Source: Bacteroidota bacterium (lineage in GTDB: Bacteria > Bacteroidota > Ignavibacteria > Kapaibacteriales > UBA2268). Taken from it: a stretch of 64,000 nt of DNA. Positions 18,235-28,404 of the stretch are shown piece by piece. The DNA is taken from assembly GCA_004322215.1 (NCBI GenBank), contig SCSM01000011.1, positions 186,001 to 250,000 on the forward strand, given 5' to 3'. The translations under genes were made by a program, and so were the position numbers. How positions within the stretch are numbered: position 1 is the stretch's first letter; each line of letters starts with the position of its first letter. A model generated the notes under the pieces. That model saw nothing but the letters and a program-made list of their open reading frames with translations, was not told the origin of the DNA and made no database searches.

Positions 18235-20595
18235 ATGAGGAAGCTTATATTAATTTTATTAGTCATTTCGATAATTTCCGCATCAAGGGCAATTCAAACA
18301 GATTCATTGATTGAACAATCTCTGAATTTATTCGATTTGGATATGTACCAGGGGAAACTCGAAACTCCAAAAATAAGATTGGGGCATTATAGTACGGAAA
18401 TAGTTCTGGATTCCAATTCCAGGTTGGCACTCAAATATAAAATTAAGAATGTATATAGGATTTGGCATATTCTGCCGCATACATCAATTGATGAAGCTGG
18501 GATTTTAATTGGAGACACACTGATTTATCTCGATGGAATGCCAATATATGATAGTTTATCGAGAGGAGATGATTTTCTTGAATATTACACTCAAACAAAA
18601 AGGGAAGGTGATATTATTAAGATTTCAGTCCTGAGGAATGATTCATTAATCGAAGTACCGGTAAAATTGATTGCTATCAAAACTTCAGAATTGACTTTTA
18701 CTGACCCCGGAATAGGAGAAGTAAAAAAGGATTCATGGTTGAAAAAACAAATTGATGAGTTTCAATTAAATGAAAAGATTGATGCAATCAAAAAACAGAT
18801 GGCTGAAGTATCAATATCAGATTATAATAAAATACCATTTTCAAAAAATCCGAATCCATGGCGTTTGAATGCTGTAACATATCTTCACCGCTACCCGATG
18901 AGGGTTGGTGCATATTCCAGATATATTGTCAATGACCTTTGGGATGCTTATAACAATTCCGAGACGAATGGTGGATTCCCAAATGTAATTAGCAGAATTG
19001 CAAAGTATGATGGTATTGAGCCAAAAATCATAACCTCAAATAATAAACCGGGAAATATTAACGAACTTAATACTTATTTTGCATCGGTTCAATCAGAACT
19101 GGATAAAGCATACCACCCTGTAAAAGACAGTATCGGATATGTAGTTAATGAATTATTAAAACTATTACAAAGCGATGATAATTATGAATTAGATTTGGAA
19201 AGAGCTAAGGATGAAATTGAAAGGAAGAGAATAAGGAATGAATATGAGAAAAAACTTGCAAATGTTTTTCGAAATGCAAATTCAGTTGATTTGAATTCAA
19301 TAATAGCAGGATTAATTAAATTATCTGCATTGATAGACAAAAGCTGGCTTATTGATTTCATAAGCAAATTACCGTTGAAAGAGTTTGAGAAAAATTATTA
19401 TGTAATACCGGGTGTCGAGGGTGAGGTACTTTATTTTTGGGTTGACGGAAATAAAAAATATATTATAGGTGGCAAGGGAACTAATAAATATACTGGGAAT
19501 TTCAATTTAATAATTGATGTTGGAGGAGATGATATATACGAACCGGAGCAGGTTAAATACGGTTCTTTCAGATTTATTGCCGATATGCAGGGAAATGACA
19601 CATATATCTCCAAAAACGGGCAAGGAAGCGGAATGGGTTGCATTGATGTTTTATTCGATGTAGAAGGTGATGATACTTATAGGGGAAATTATTATTCACA
19701 GGGAGCGGGTTTGCTTGGAGCAGGAATTCTTGCCGATTTCAGCGGTGATGATTTGTACATTTCTCACTGGTGTTCCCAGGGTGCAGCATGTCTTGGCATA
19801 GGATTATTATTCGATGTTTCCGGTAACGACAATTATTTTGCAGATGTGTATTCACAAGGATTCGGATATATAAAAGGTATAGGATTAATAATGGAATATG
19901 AAGGTAACGATTCCTACAAAGCCGGGTGGAAAATCCCGGACAGTCGCGATCCCAAAAGAGCGCATCTTTCGATGTCCCAGGGATTCGGGTTTGGTATGCG
20001 TCCCTGGTCTTTAGGATTGGGAACTGACGGCGGAATTGGGATTTTAACCGATTATAACGGCCACGATGTATATAATTCCGATTTCTTTTCACAAGGCGGA
20101 AGCTATTGGTATTCTCTTGGAATACTCCACGACAGGAAAGGATGCGACAGATACACAGCAGGACAATATTCACAGGGGAGCGGAATTCATTTGAGTTTCG
20201 GAGCATTATTAGATGATGAAGGTAATGATATGTACGATGCTTATGCAGGACTGGAACAAGGAAATGCACATGACTGGTCTGCCGGTTGTCTCGAAGACCT
20301 CGAAGGAGACGATACATACCGTGGTTATACAAGCAGCCAGGGCTCGGCACTTACGGTTGCATTTGCATATTTATACGATAAGCAGGGAAATGATATGTAC
20401 ATAATAAATAAGAATGACACTACATATAGTCAGGGTGGCGGAAGACAACAACCGACAAGAAAAGCAGTTTCACTGGGTATTTTACTCGATAAAGGAAATG
20501 GCTCTGATACATACACTGACCCAAGAATATTTGAAGGAATACCACTTTTGAAAGGACAGAGAGGTATTGTTTTTGATGACGGTATAAAAAAATGA
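18235..20595 (+). CDS. Secreted PDZ protein with about a dozen GxDxY / SQG repeats
   Basis: The 786-residue protein has a signal peptide (MRKLILILLVISIISASRA) and a PDZ-like domain at about 60-155 (HTSIDEAGILIGDTLIYLDG is the typical carboxylate-loop region). A helical, partly coiled segment follows at about 285-380. From about residue 425 to 775 there are around twelve repeats of some 25-35 residues: GxDxY (GGDDIY, QGNDTY, EGDDTY and others), a short spacer, SQGxG, and a Gly-rich GxGxL strand. The periodicity suggests a beta-helix or solenoid, and the Asp-rich turns could bind calcium, as in RTX repeats, though the motif is different. No catalytic residues are recognised and there is no T9SS domain. 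I do not know a named family for the repeat. Confidence 0.75.
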   Translation: MRKLILILLVISIISASRAIQTDSLIEQSLNLFDLDMYQGKLETPKIRLGHYSTEIVLDSNSRLALKYKIKNVYRIWHILPHTSIDEAGILIGDTLIYLDGMPIYDSLSRGDDFLEYYTQTKREGDIIKISVLRNDSLIEVPVKLIAIKTSELTFTDPGIGEVKKDSWLKKQIDEFQLNEKIDAIKKQMAEVSISDYNKIPFSKNPNPWRLNAVTYLHRYPMRVGAYSRYIVNDLWDAYNNSETNGGFPNVISRIAKYDGIEPKIITSNNKPGNINELNTYFASVQSELDKAYHPVKDSIGYVVNELLKLLQSDDNYELDLERAKDEIERKRIRNEYEKKLANVFRNANSVDLNSIIAGLIKLSALIDKSWLIDFISKLPLKEFEKNYYVIPGVEGEVLYFWVDGNKKYIIGGKGTNKYTGNFNLIIDVGGDDIYEPEQVKYGSFRFIADMQGNDTYISKNGQGSGMGCIDVLFDVEGDDTYRGNYYSQGAGLLGAGILADFSGDDLYISHWCSQGAACLGIGLLFDVSGNDNYFADVYSQGFGYIKGIGLIMEYEGNDSYKAGWKIPDSRDPKRAHLSMSQGFGFGMRPWSLGLGTDGGIGILTDYNGHDVYNSDFFSQGGSYWYSLGILHDRKGCDRYTAGQYSQGSGIHLSFGALLDDEGNDMYDAYAGLEQGNAHDWSAGCLEDLEGDDTYRGYTSSQGSALTVAFAYLYDKQGNDMYIINKNDTTYSQGGGRQQPTRKAVSLGILLDKGNGSDTYTDPRIFEGIPLLKGQRGIVFDDGIKK

Positions 20596-20685
20596 TTAAC
20601 AGTTCACAATTAATATTTAACAATAAAATTATTAAAAAGTAATTAGTAAAATATATCCAATTAAAAATGGGCATGAGGTGAATTT

Positions 20686-21213
20686 GTGCAGAAAAATAGA
20701 ATAGAAGTGATTCAGGGAGATATAACCAAACTCAAAGTTGATGCAATAATTAATGCTGCAAATTCATCATTGATGGGAGGAGGCGGTGTTGACGGTGCTA
20801 TTCATAGAGCTGCAGGACCAAAACTTGTTGAAGAATGTAAGAAAATAATCAGGGAAATCGGCAGTTGTCCAGCAGGCGAAGCTGTAATTACATCAGGATG
20901 TGATTTGGTAGCAAAATATGTTATCCATACTGTTGGACCTGTTTACAGAAGTGGAAAAAATAAAGAGCCGGAATTATTGGCAAATGCTTACAAGAATAGT
21001 CTCCGTATTGCAGTCGAAAATAATTTAAAATCAATTGCATTTCCAAACATAAGCACCGGCATCTATGGTTATCCTAAAGAAGATGCTGCCGGGATTGCCA
21101 TTGCAACAGTTAAAGACTTTCTGAAACACAATGATTTGCCCGAAAAGGTTATTTTTGTATGCTTTGATTATGAAAACTATAATATTTATAATGATATATT
21201 TAATAGGATTTAA
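20686..21213 (+). CDS. Macro-domain O-acetyl-ADP-ribose deacetylase
   Basis: The 175-residue single macro domain starts with GTG at 20686, preceded by AGGTG 8 bases upstream. The ADP-ribose pocket motifs are clear: [20 protein letters not shown] (about residues 18-37) and the phosphate-binding loop [17 protein letters not shown] (about 117-133). It matches the YmdB/MacroD class, which removes acetyl from O-acetyl-ADP-ribose and mono-ADP-ribose from proteins. It is cytoplasmic. It lies between two secreted-protein genes on the same strand with no obvious functional link. Confidence 0.92.
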   Translation: MQKNRIEVIQGDITKLKVDAIINAANSSLMGGGGVDGAIHRAAGPKLVEECKKIIREIGSCPAGEAVITSGCDLVAKYVIHTVGPVYRSGKNKEPELLANAYKNSLRIAVENNLKSIAFPNISTGIYGYPKEDAAGIAIATVKDFLKHNDLPEKVIFVCFDYENYNIYNDIFNRI

Positions 21214-21254
21214 GAATTGCTAAAATTACGTTATTGAAGTAAGGAAAAAAGTAA

Positions 21255-22679
21255 ATGAAAATTCAAAAAATAAAATTTATCCCGTTAATTATTTTACTGT
21301 TTTTTCCTATTATTATATTTTGTCAGGAAACTTCTGATAAAGGTGCACCTATTGAATTGAGAAATGCAGACGTTATGTCCTATCACCCAGGAGGTGATGG
21401 TTCAATTAGGGAATTTAACGGACATGTAGTTCTCATACAAGGAAATGTTACTGTAAGAAGCGATAAAGCAATTCACTATATAGAACTCAATATTGCAGAT
21501 TTAACTGGTAATGTTGTAATTACTCAAAATGACATGGTTTTGAAAGCACCTCATATTAATTATAATGGTAACACAAGAATGGCAATCGCTGATGGAGGAG
21601 TAGAACTAAAAGATAAAGAAATGACACTGAAAGCTGATTTCGGGAAATATTCAACGGAATCCTTAATTGCAGATTTTGAAAGAAATGTGACAATGTGGGA
21701 TGGAAAATCAATTCTCAAAGCAAAATTCGGAAAATATTCGAGAAAAACAGAAATTGCTGATTTTGTTGACAGCGTTATTGTTGACGATGATTCAGCAACA
21801 ATAACTGCGAAGAAAGTAACATTCGACAGAAACAACCGCAACAGTTTTGCTTATGGTAATGTAATTGTCAAAGGGAAATTTTCTGCTGTTATTTTAACCG
21901 GTGATACGGTTATAAATCTATCTAAAGAAAGATATACAAAAGCTTATGGACATCCTGTGCTTTACCAGATTGATACTGTTAAGACCATTTACTTATCTTC
22001 AACATTCGATGAGTCGAGACCTTTTTTGACTGACAGCGGAGAAATTGCCAGGTATGAGTTTGATACATTGAGTATTACATCGGACACAATGGAAGCATTC
22101 AGAAGCACAATAGATGAAAAATATATATTTAAAAATAATGTTGAAATGAATAAAGGAAATTCAGCAGCTATTGCGCAAAATTCTGTATATTTCAAACAAG
22201 AAGATTTGATTGAACTAACCGGCAAGCCGGTTGTATGGTACGATTCAACCCAGTTGCATGCCGATTCGATAACAGTTTTAATTCCTGAGAAAAAGCTCAG
22301 GTCTATACTCGCTTATGGCGATGCAATTGCTGCATCAAGGGATGACTCTTTAAATATTAAAAGAATCAACCAGATTATCGGGAATGAAATAAAAATTAAT
22401 ATAGCTGAGGATACAATAAGAAAAATTGAATCTTACGGTAATGCAAAAAGTTTGTACTTTTCCAGCGGCAGCGAATCCGATGAAGGTGCTGCGAGAAATA
22501 GTTCCGATTCGATTATCATTGACTTTGATATGGGAAAAGTTTACTCAATTCTATGGCTCGGAGGAATCCAAGGTGAATACTTTCCACTTATAATGTTTGA
22601 AGAGGACCCACAAAAGATATTCCTTCCTGGATTCCGATGGTCTGATGATAAACCAAAGAAAAAAATAATGCCGAATTGA
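21255..22679 (+). CDS. OstA/LptA-like lipopolysaccharide transport protein
   Basis: The 474-residue protein has a signal peptide (about 24 residues) and repeated beta-jellyroll strands of the OstA type: REFNGHVVLIQGNVTVRSDK, ADLTGNVVITQNDMVLKAPH and similar later copies. LptA and OstA-like proteins form the periplasmic bridge that carries LPS to the outer membrane. Bacteroidota genomes encode longer OstA-like versions like this one. No lptB, lptC or lptD is adjacent. The C-terminal third (about 380-474) has weaker similarity to the motif. Confidence 0.8.
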   Translation: MKIQKIKFIPLIILLFFPIIIFCQETSDKGAPIELRNADVMSYHPGGDGSIREFNGHVVLIQGNVTVRSDKAIHYIELNIADLTGNVVITQNDMVLKAPHINYNGNTRMAIADGGVELKDKEMTLKADFGKYSTESLIADFERNVTMWDGKSILKAKFGKYSRKTEIADFVDSVIVDDDSATITAKKVTFDRNNRNSFAYGNVIVKGKFSAVILTGDTVINLSKERYTKAYGHPVLYQIDTVKTIYLSSTFDESRPFLTDSGEIARYEFDTLSITSDTMEAFRSTIDEKYIFKNNVEMNKGNSAAIAQNSVYFKQEDLIELTGKPVVWYDSTQLHADSITVLIPEKKLRSILAYGDAIAASRDDSLNIKRINQIIGNEIKINIAEDTIRKIESYGNAKSLYFSSGSESDEGAARNSSDSIIIDFDMGKVYSILWLGGIQGEYFPLIMFEEDPQKIFLPGFRWSDDKPKKKIMPN

Positions 22680-22833
22680 GAAATAATTAATTATTGGAAA
22701 CTAAAAATTTCTACCCATATAATTCCTTCGACTTACAATCTGATAATTTAATAAAAATTATTCTTTGAAATTATGAAATAAAGGTTTAAGTTTATACGTT
22801 AGATATTATGAAAAGGATAAATACCGGGAGTGG

Positions 22834-25800
22834 GTGAAGTTTAATCCGAAAAATATTGCTATAATACTTCTCTTCTTTTGCTTGTCATTAAAAGCCGAGG
22901 AACGTTCATCTTACGAGGGGACTCACTTTCTGATAGGTTTCATGGAAAATGAAATCGAGATTAATGGAAGAGGTTTGGTTTTACAGTTATTCATCACTTC
23001 GTCTTATACAGCAGAATTCAAAGTAAAAATTCCGGGACAAACCGAACAGAAATACAAAATCAATCCGAAACAAGTATTTCATTTAGACCTTCCGTCAAAT
23101 GTTGAAAACAGGCAATCAGAGGTCAAAATGCCGATTTCTGTAGAAATAACATCCGATGTACCAATATCAGTTTATGCATTTAACAGCCAATTTACAACAA
23201 GTGACAGTTATTCGGCGATACCTGTTAATTATTGGGGAAATGAATATGTGGTTATTTCAATGCCGAATGACCAATACAAACTGCAATATGACCCTATGGA
23301 TTTGGATTCATCTTATGTAATACCCCGTTCGAGTGAATTCATGGTTATAGCAGCTTATGACAACACAACAATCGAATTTCAGCCAAAAGCAATAACCAGG
23401 GCAGGAAAACAAACATTCATGAAATATAATGAAACCTTAAATAAAGGCGATTGTTACTTGGTTCAATCGTATGCAGCAAGCAGGGGAAATGCAGACTTAA
23501 CCGGAACGATTGTCAAAAGTGATAAACCGATTGGAGTATTATCAGGTCATGTCAGGACAGCTATACCGCAAAATGATTGGCCTTCGAACGATAAGGACCA
23601 CATCTGTGAAATGCTAATGCCAACAAGTGCTTGGGGCAAGGAATTTGTTTCTGTTCCTTTCGGGACTAATCCAAACGGTGATTTATTTAAACTGACTGCT
23701 ATTTATGACAATACGCTTATTACATATGAAAATCCTTATGGAACTCATAACATATTACTTGATGTCCCGGGTGCATCGGCAAGTATATGGGATGCTTTTG
23801 AGCCAACAGTGTGGCGTTCAAACAAACCTGTTCAGATAGGCCAATTCATGAGGCATCAATTCGGTTCGGACCCTGACAGGTCTTATGACCCGTGTCTTGT
23901 AATATTACCGCCGACCGAACAATTTGTCAACAGAATCATTTTTCAGACTGTTGGAAATACACCAAGCAATCCCAGTCAATTCGATGCTCATTACATTTAT
24001 ATTATATGCGACCAAAAAGCAATTCCAACTTTGGTACTCGATGGCAATTATGTAAAAGATACTCACCCTATGATTCAGGTGCAAAATGTACCCGGCACTC
24101 AATATAATTGGGAGAGGATTCGGCTTAACGACGGTGTGCATGAGATTTTTTGCCAGGAAGGGAAATTTTCGGGAGTTCTGTACGGCACCGGATTAGCTGA
24201 TTCTTATGGCATGACTCTCGGTTCGTCTCTGAATAATCCGTATGGAAATGATACTATGCCACCAACTATTTCTATCAATGAAAATTGTGGTAAAATTAAC
24301 GGTTTAATAAAAGAAACCATTGATTCGAGAAATTCCGGAATCAGTTTTTTTTATGTTGACAAAGATATTACATTCAATTACCAGTGGCAGTTTGCTCCTT
24401 ATACAGATACTTCCACAACCATAAGTTTCACAGCACAGCCATTGGACCCAACTATTCCTGGACAGTTCGTTCTGGTCGTATTTGATAAAAACAACAATAA
24501 AAGTGAGTATAGTTTTTATTATAAAGGAATTGACCTGGAAATTCCGGATAATGTGGATTTCGGAATCGTAAATGTAAAAGATACCTCCTGCAAAACGATT
24601 TTAATAATAAACAATTCACAGGATACTGTAAGAATCGATTCAATAAGCGGATTGACAGATTCAAGATTAAGTATAACCAAATATTTTAATTTACCTTCGT
24701 TTATGGCACCGGGAGATACTATTCTGTTTGATTTGTGTTTCATACCTGATACGACTGTAAATAATTTATCACAGAATTTATTTATCGCCTTTGAATGTGA
24801 CAGATTCAAATATATTCCGGTTTACGGAATTCCCGATTCACCAAATCTACAGGCAATTGGATATGAATTCGGTAAAGTGAGAATCGGTGATACTGTTTGT
24901 GCAGATGTATATATTGTTAATAAAGGGAATCTACCGGTATTACTTCAATCACTAATTCCGATGTCGGATTTACAGGTATTCAGATTTGATACTGTCTCAA
25001 TTTTTCCCGTTTATATAAATTCAGGCGATACGGTAAAAATAAGAGTGTGTTTCTGTCCCGATTCCTTAAAATCTTATCAGACTATTCAAACGGCTCTTAA
25101 TAACAGGATGATACCGAATTCTTTGATTGTTACCGGGAGAGGTGCTGCACCGAATGTCAAATCAATAATTGTTGACTGGGGAGGAAGAAGAATACAAACC
25201 GTAAATGATACAACTTATTACCTTGTTAACAATGGTGATTATAAATGTAATGTAAGATTTGATAATGTTACTGATACTGTGATAGCTTTTGACACTACTT
25301 CACTTTATTCCGTAAATAAAGATATCGAACCAGGAGATTCTGTAGCCATAGCAGGAAGTTTTATTCCTTTAGAAACTATCTCATACAGTTCAATTGCAGA
25401 AATGAAAGTGGATTGGAAATACCATGAAGCAATTACAGTAGTACAAAAGGGCAAAGGAACATTGCCACAGATTTCCACAATTGACGTTGTATTCGATACA
25501 ACAAAAGTATTTTCTAGAAGGGATACAGTTGCAGCAGTTATCAAATCTTCCGGGAATGAAAAACTGACAATTGATTCTGCAAGATTTTTCTCAGGGGACA
25601 GTTCATCGTTTAAATTCGATTATACATTATTCAGGAACCTTGTTATCAACCCGTTAGCAGGAGATACACTGTTCAAACTGCCAATTCAATTTTTACCGAA
25701 ATGGATTGGTCATCATGAAATGATAGTCGAAGTCATTCATGATGCTGCACCTGGATTCTTAAGAGAAATGGTGTATTTCAAAATCAGCGGAAACGCAATA

Positions 25801-26835
25801 AAACTCGATACACTGAAACCCTTTTTAAATGCAGTTATAAATGGAAAATTATATCCCTGCATGAAAGATACTGAAAATATCATAATAATTAACGAAGGAA
25901 ACGTCGATTTGATTCTTCAATCGATCTCAATTGAAACAGATGGAGTAGAAGCAAATTTATTGATACCCGGTTCTCTGCAAATTACGATACCACCCGATTC
26001 ATCATTAAAAATTCCGTATTATGTAATACCTGAAAAAAATCAGTCAGGTAAAATAAAATTTTCATTAATTTTTAATGATAGTATCACAATTGAAAAAACA
26101 ATAAATACCGTACCTGATAAAAATTTTATAACCATTCAGGATTGTAATAACTTAGAAGTTGATGCAAATGACACAATCACACTGGAACTAACGGGTAATA
26201 TTACAAAACCGGCAGAAAATCCAACAGAATTTGTGATAGAATTATCCACAAAACAAAAAAATTTATTTTTAATTAGGAAAAATTTTGATATTTTGTTCTT
26301 CAACTCAAATGGGGTTAGTAAATACAATGTAAATGTTGTGCAGGATTCTGATAAAATTGTAATCAGAAGCAAGGAAAAAATATTAATTGACCAATCCTGT
26401 ACCTGGTCAGTCAAGTTGGATTTACTCGTTCTTTTAGGTGATGATTTATTATATAACGTGGATGCAATGGTAATGGCTGAGCCATGCTACGAGCCGGATA
26501 CGACAGTATTTGAAGTAATAATGAAAGAAGTATGCTTGTTCGATTTGAGGCATGTTGCATTGGGAGAACTTCCACTGTATGATGTGAGGATATTACCAGA
26601 CCCCATTGCAGATGATATTAATCTCATTTTTACGATGGGAAATGATGATTGGATGAATTTTACGGTTTTTGACAGGTTAGGAAAAAAATGTTTTGAAACT
26701 GAAAATTTATTTTTGAAAAAAGGAATACATTCCCGTATATTTGAATTTAGTCTGTTTACAAATGGGATTTATTTCCTTACAATAAAAAATTCAGTAATGA
26801 CGAAAAATATAATGTTTATAAAATATTGTTATTGA
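22834..26835 (+). CDS. Giant secreted IgGFc-binding-like protein with T9SS C-terminal domain
   Basis: The 1333-residue protein starts with GTG at 22834, giving a signal peptide that ends near LKAEE. Residues about 30-470 match the bacterial IgGFc-binding N-terminal domain: ITSDVPISVYAFNSQ, SEFMVIAAYDNTTIEFQP, and IVKSDKPIGVLSGH followed by a CEMLMPTSAWGKEF block. Residues about 560-1060 contain several Ig-like choice-of-anchor D modules, and the last 80 form a Por-type sorting domain. It should be exported and attached outside the cell. IgG binding itself is not implied; in free-living members the domain is presumed adhesive. The next gene starts only 10 bases downstream. Confidence 0.82.
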   Translation: MKFNPKNIAIILLFFCLSLKAEERSSYEGTHFLIGFMENEIEINGRGLVLQLFITSSYTAEFKVKIPGQTEQKYKINPKQVFHLDLPSNVENRQSEVKMPISVEITSDVPISVYAFNSQFTTSDSYSAIPVNYWGNEYVVISMPNDQYKLQYDPMDLDSSYVIPRSSEFMVIAAYDNTTIEFQPKAITRAGKQTFMKYNETLNKGDCYLVQSYAASRGNADLTGTIVKSDKPIGVLSGHVRTAIPQNDWPSNDKDHICEMLMPTSAWGKEFVSVPFGTNPNGDLFKLTAIYDNTLITYENPYGTHNILLDVPGASASIWDAFEPTVWRSNKPVQIGQFMRHQFGSDPDRSYDPCLVILPPTEQFVNRIIFQTVGNTPSNPSQFDAHYIYIICDQKAIPTLVLDGNYVKDTHPMIQVQNVPGTQYNWERIRLNDGVHEIFCQEGKFSGVLYGTGLADSYGMTLGSSLNNPYGNDTMPPTISINENCGKINGLIKETIDSRNSGISFFYVDKDITFNYQWQFAPYTDTSTTISFTAQPLDPTIPGQFVLVVFDKNNNKSEYSFYYKGIDLEIPDNVDFGIVNVKDTSCKTILIINNSQDTVRIDSISGLTDSRLSITKYFNLPSFMAPGDTILFDLCFIPDTTVNNLSQNLFIAFECDRFKYIPVYGIPDSPNLQAIGYEFGKVRIGDTVCADVYIVNKGNLPVLLQSLIPMSDLQVFRFDTVSIFPVYINSGDTVKIRVCFCPDSLKSYQTIQTALNNRMIPNSLIVTGRGAAPNVKSIIVDWGGRRIQTVNDTTYYLVNNGDYKCNVRFDNVTDTVIAFDTTSLYSVNKDIEPGDSVAIAGSFIPLETISYSSIAEMKVDWKYHEAITVVQKGKGTLPQISTIDVVFDTTKVFSRRDTVAAVIKSSGNEKLTIDSARFFSGDSSSFKFDYTLFRNLVINPLAGDTLFKLPIQFLPKWIGHHEMIVEVIHDAAPGFLREMVYFKISGNAIKLDTLKPFLNAVINGKLYPCMKDTENIIIINEGNVDLILQSISIETDGVEANLLIPGSLQITIPPDSSLKIPYYVIPEKNQSGKIKFSLIFNDSITIEKTINTVPDKNFITIQDCNNLEVDANDTITLELTGNITKPAENPTEFVIELSTKQKNLFLIRKNFDILFFNSNGVSKYNVNVVQDSDKIVIRSKEKILIDQSCTWSVKLDLLVLLGDDLLYNVDAMVMAEPCYEPDTTVFEVIMKEVCLFDLRHVALGELPLYDVRILPDPIADDINLIFTMGNDDWMNFTVFDRLGKKCFETENLFLKKGIHSRIFEFSLFTNGIYFLTIKNSVMTKNIMFIKYCY

Positions 26836-26845
26836 GGTGTAAACT

Positions 26846-27715
26846 ATGAAGGTTCGTTTACTCACAGGTACTATTATTGTATTTTTAATACTCCTTTCGA
26901 TAAAATCTTTTTCTCAAGGTGATTTGGACAACCCTCTTCTTCCTGTAGAAAAAGCGAAGCCGATTTATGTTGGTCCTGTTGTCGGATATAATAAAACAAT
27001 ACATAATGTTGACCTGTTAACATTCGATGACCCGACCAAACTATGTCAGCCATTCGAAAAGGGTGGCTCTAACGGGTTTTATGCAGGAATTTCTTTTGAA
27101 TATCTGCTCGGAGATGTTAAGGCATCGCAATCCTCTATTATTGGAAGGGTTTTGTTTAATTCAATGCCTGCTTTTATGGAGCGGGGACAAGATGATTACT
27201 ATACTCTTGTTCAAAATCCTCAGGATCCTACAAAATGGGATCCGATGAAAACTTCGACCAAACATGAAGGAGAGGTTTCTTATAATCTACTGACTGCAGA
27301 AATATGCTATAAATTAAATCCGATTCCAAAAGTCCCACTTGGATTTACAGTAGGTCCAACTTTTGATTTCGTAATTACAAAAAAGATGTATCAAACTTAC
27401 AAGCTTATCGGCGACCCGTTAAATGCAAAATTTATCGGTCCGATTACTCAGGCAGAAAGAGACCTTTGGAATTTAAAGGGATGGAAAATAATTGACGACG
27501 GTAGAACAATTTTAATAAAAGATGGTCCTATTGATAAGGCAAACCCTTTCCGTCTTGGATTGAAAGTCGGTGTTCAGTATGAAATAATCACAGGAACACA
27601 GATGTATATTGTACCTGCAATCTATTACAATTATGGAATAACAAAGGTGACAAGTAAGGATAACTGGAGGGTCAGTGCAATCCAGATTGGTGTTGACGTA
27701 AGATGGGCACTTTAA
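26846..27715 (+). CDS. Outer-membrane beta-barrel-like protein
   Basis: The 289-residue protein has a signal peptide ending SFSQ. Alternating strands fit a small outer-membrane barrel: KPIYVGPVVGYNKTIHNVDL near residue 38, later LGFTVGPTFDFVITKKM and YIVPAIYYNYGITKV, and a C-terminus ending VDVRWAL. I do not recognise a specific family beyond PorT/OmpA-like barrels. It is 10 bases downstream of the giant IgGFc-like gene and shares its terminator, so the two are almost certainly co-transcribed and may work together at the surface. Confidence 0.65.
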   Translation: MKVRLLTGTIIVFLILLSIKSFSQGDLDNPLLPVEKAKPIYVGPVVGYNKTIHNVDLLTFDDPTKLCQPFEKGGSNGFYAGISFEYLLGDVKASQSSIIGRVLFNSMPAFMERGQDDYYTLVQNPQDPTKWDPMKTSTKHEGEVSYNLLTAEICYKLNPIPKVPLGFTVGPTFDFVITKKMYQTYKLIGDPLNAKFIGPITQAERDLWNLKGWKIIDDGRTILIKDGPIDKANPFRLGLKVGVQYEIITGTQMYIVPAIYYNYGITKVTSKDNWRVSAIQIGVDVRWAL

Positions 27716-27753
27716 TAATTGAGAATTACAAATTCTAATTTTAAAAAAAAATT

Positions 27754-27789
27754 AAACGCTTGCTTTGTAAAAAAGCAGGCGTTTTTTTT
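27754..27789 (+). terminator. Rho-independent terminator
   Basis: An imperfect hairpin of about 11 bp (AAACGCTTGCTTT paired with AAAGCAGGCGTTT) is followed directly by a T-run. It ends the IgGFc-like/barrel operon. Confidence 0.85.
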
Positions 27790-27879
27790 ATTATAAAATT
27801 TAAAAAGTTATTTTAAATAGTTCAATGTCTGGATTAAATTGTGTTTGTTAAAAATACATTTTCAGAAAAAGAGGTAGAA

Positions 27880-28404
27880 ATGGATATTTTATGGTCACCA
27901 TGGCGTTCAAAATATATTCAGTCATTTAAAGATGAAACACATAAAAATGAATCGGAAAACAGATGCATATTTTGTGATGCATTAGAGCAAGACGGGAAAG
28001 ATAAAGAAATGTTAATCGTTACGCGCCGGGATAAGTGTTTCGTAATTCTGAACAAATATCCATACAACGGTGGACATATTATGGTTGCTCCCAACAGGCA
28101 TATATCATCGCTCGAAGAGCTTGAAGATGACGAAATATTTGCACTGATAAAGACAATTAAGAAATCAATAAAAGTGCTTGAGCACATCAGCAAGCCGCAT
28201 GGATTCAATATAGGAGTAAACCAGGGAAGAGTAGCAGGTGCAGGCATCCCGGGTCATATTCATTTTCATATTGTCCCCCGATGGAACGGCGATACAAGCT
28301 TTATGCCGGTTGTATCAGACACAAAGATTGTATCGCAATCGCTCGAAGAAACACAGGAAATTATATCAAAAACCTTTAAAGAATTATTTCCGGCAAATGA
28401 ATAA
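27880..28404 (+). CDS. HIT-domain nucleotide phosphorylase/hydrolase
   Basis: I choose the ATG at 27880 (AGAGGTAGAA upstream), giving 174 residues beginning MDILWSPWRSKYIQ, the usual start of this family; the upstream GTG at 27841 adds 13 unlikely residues. The HIT triad is GHIHFHIVPRW (His-x-His-x-His). CIFCDAL near the N-terminus is the conserved Cys segment of the Ap4A phosphorylase-like HIT branch, whose members act on diadenosine polyphosphates or nucleoside phosphoramidates. The gene overlaps rsmA by 8 bases. Confidence 0.9.
   Translation: MDILWSPWRSKYIQSFKDETHKNESENRCIFCDALEQDGKDKEMLIVTRRDKCFVILNKYPYNGGHIMVAPNRHISSLEELEDDEIFALIKTIKKSIKVLEHISKPHGFNIGVNQGRVAGAGIPGHIHFHIVPRWNGDTSFMPVVSDTKIVSQSLEETQEIISKTFKELFPANE

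Noticed and set aside
19739-20350. 203-codon minus-strand frame inside the PDZ/repeat gene
   Set aside because: It is the antisense shadow of a repetitive Gly/Asp-rich coding region; its protein is rich in Arg, His and Leu without domain signatures.
22808-22836. Nine-residue leader peptide (MKRINTGSG) ahead of the giant IgGFc-like gene
   Set aside because: It is out of frame with the gene, shows no runs of regulatory codons and no attenuator hairpin; probably chance.
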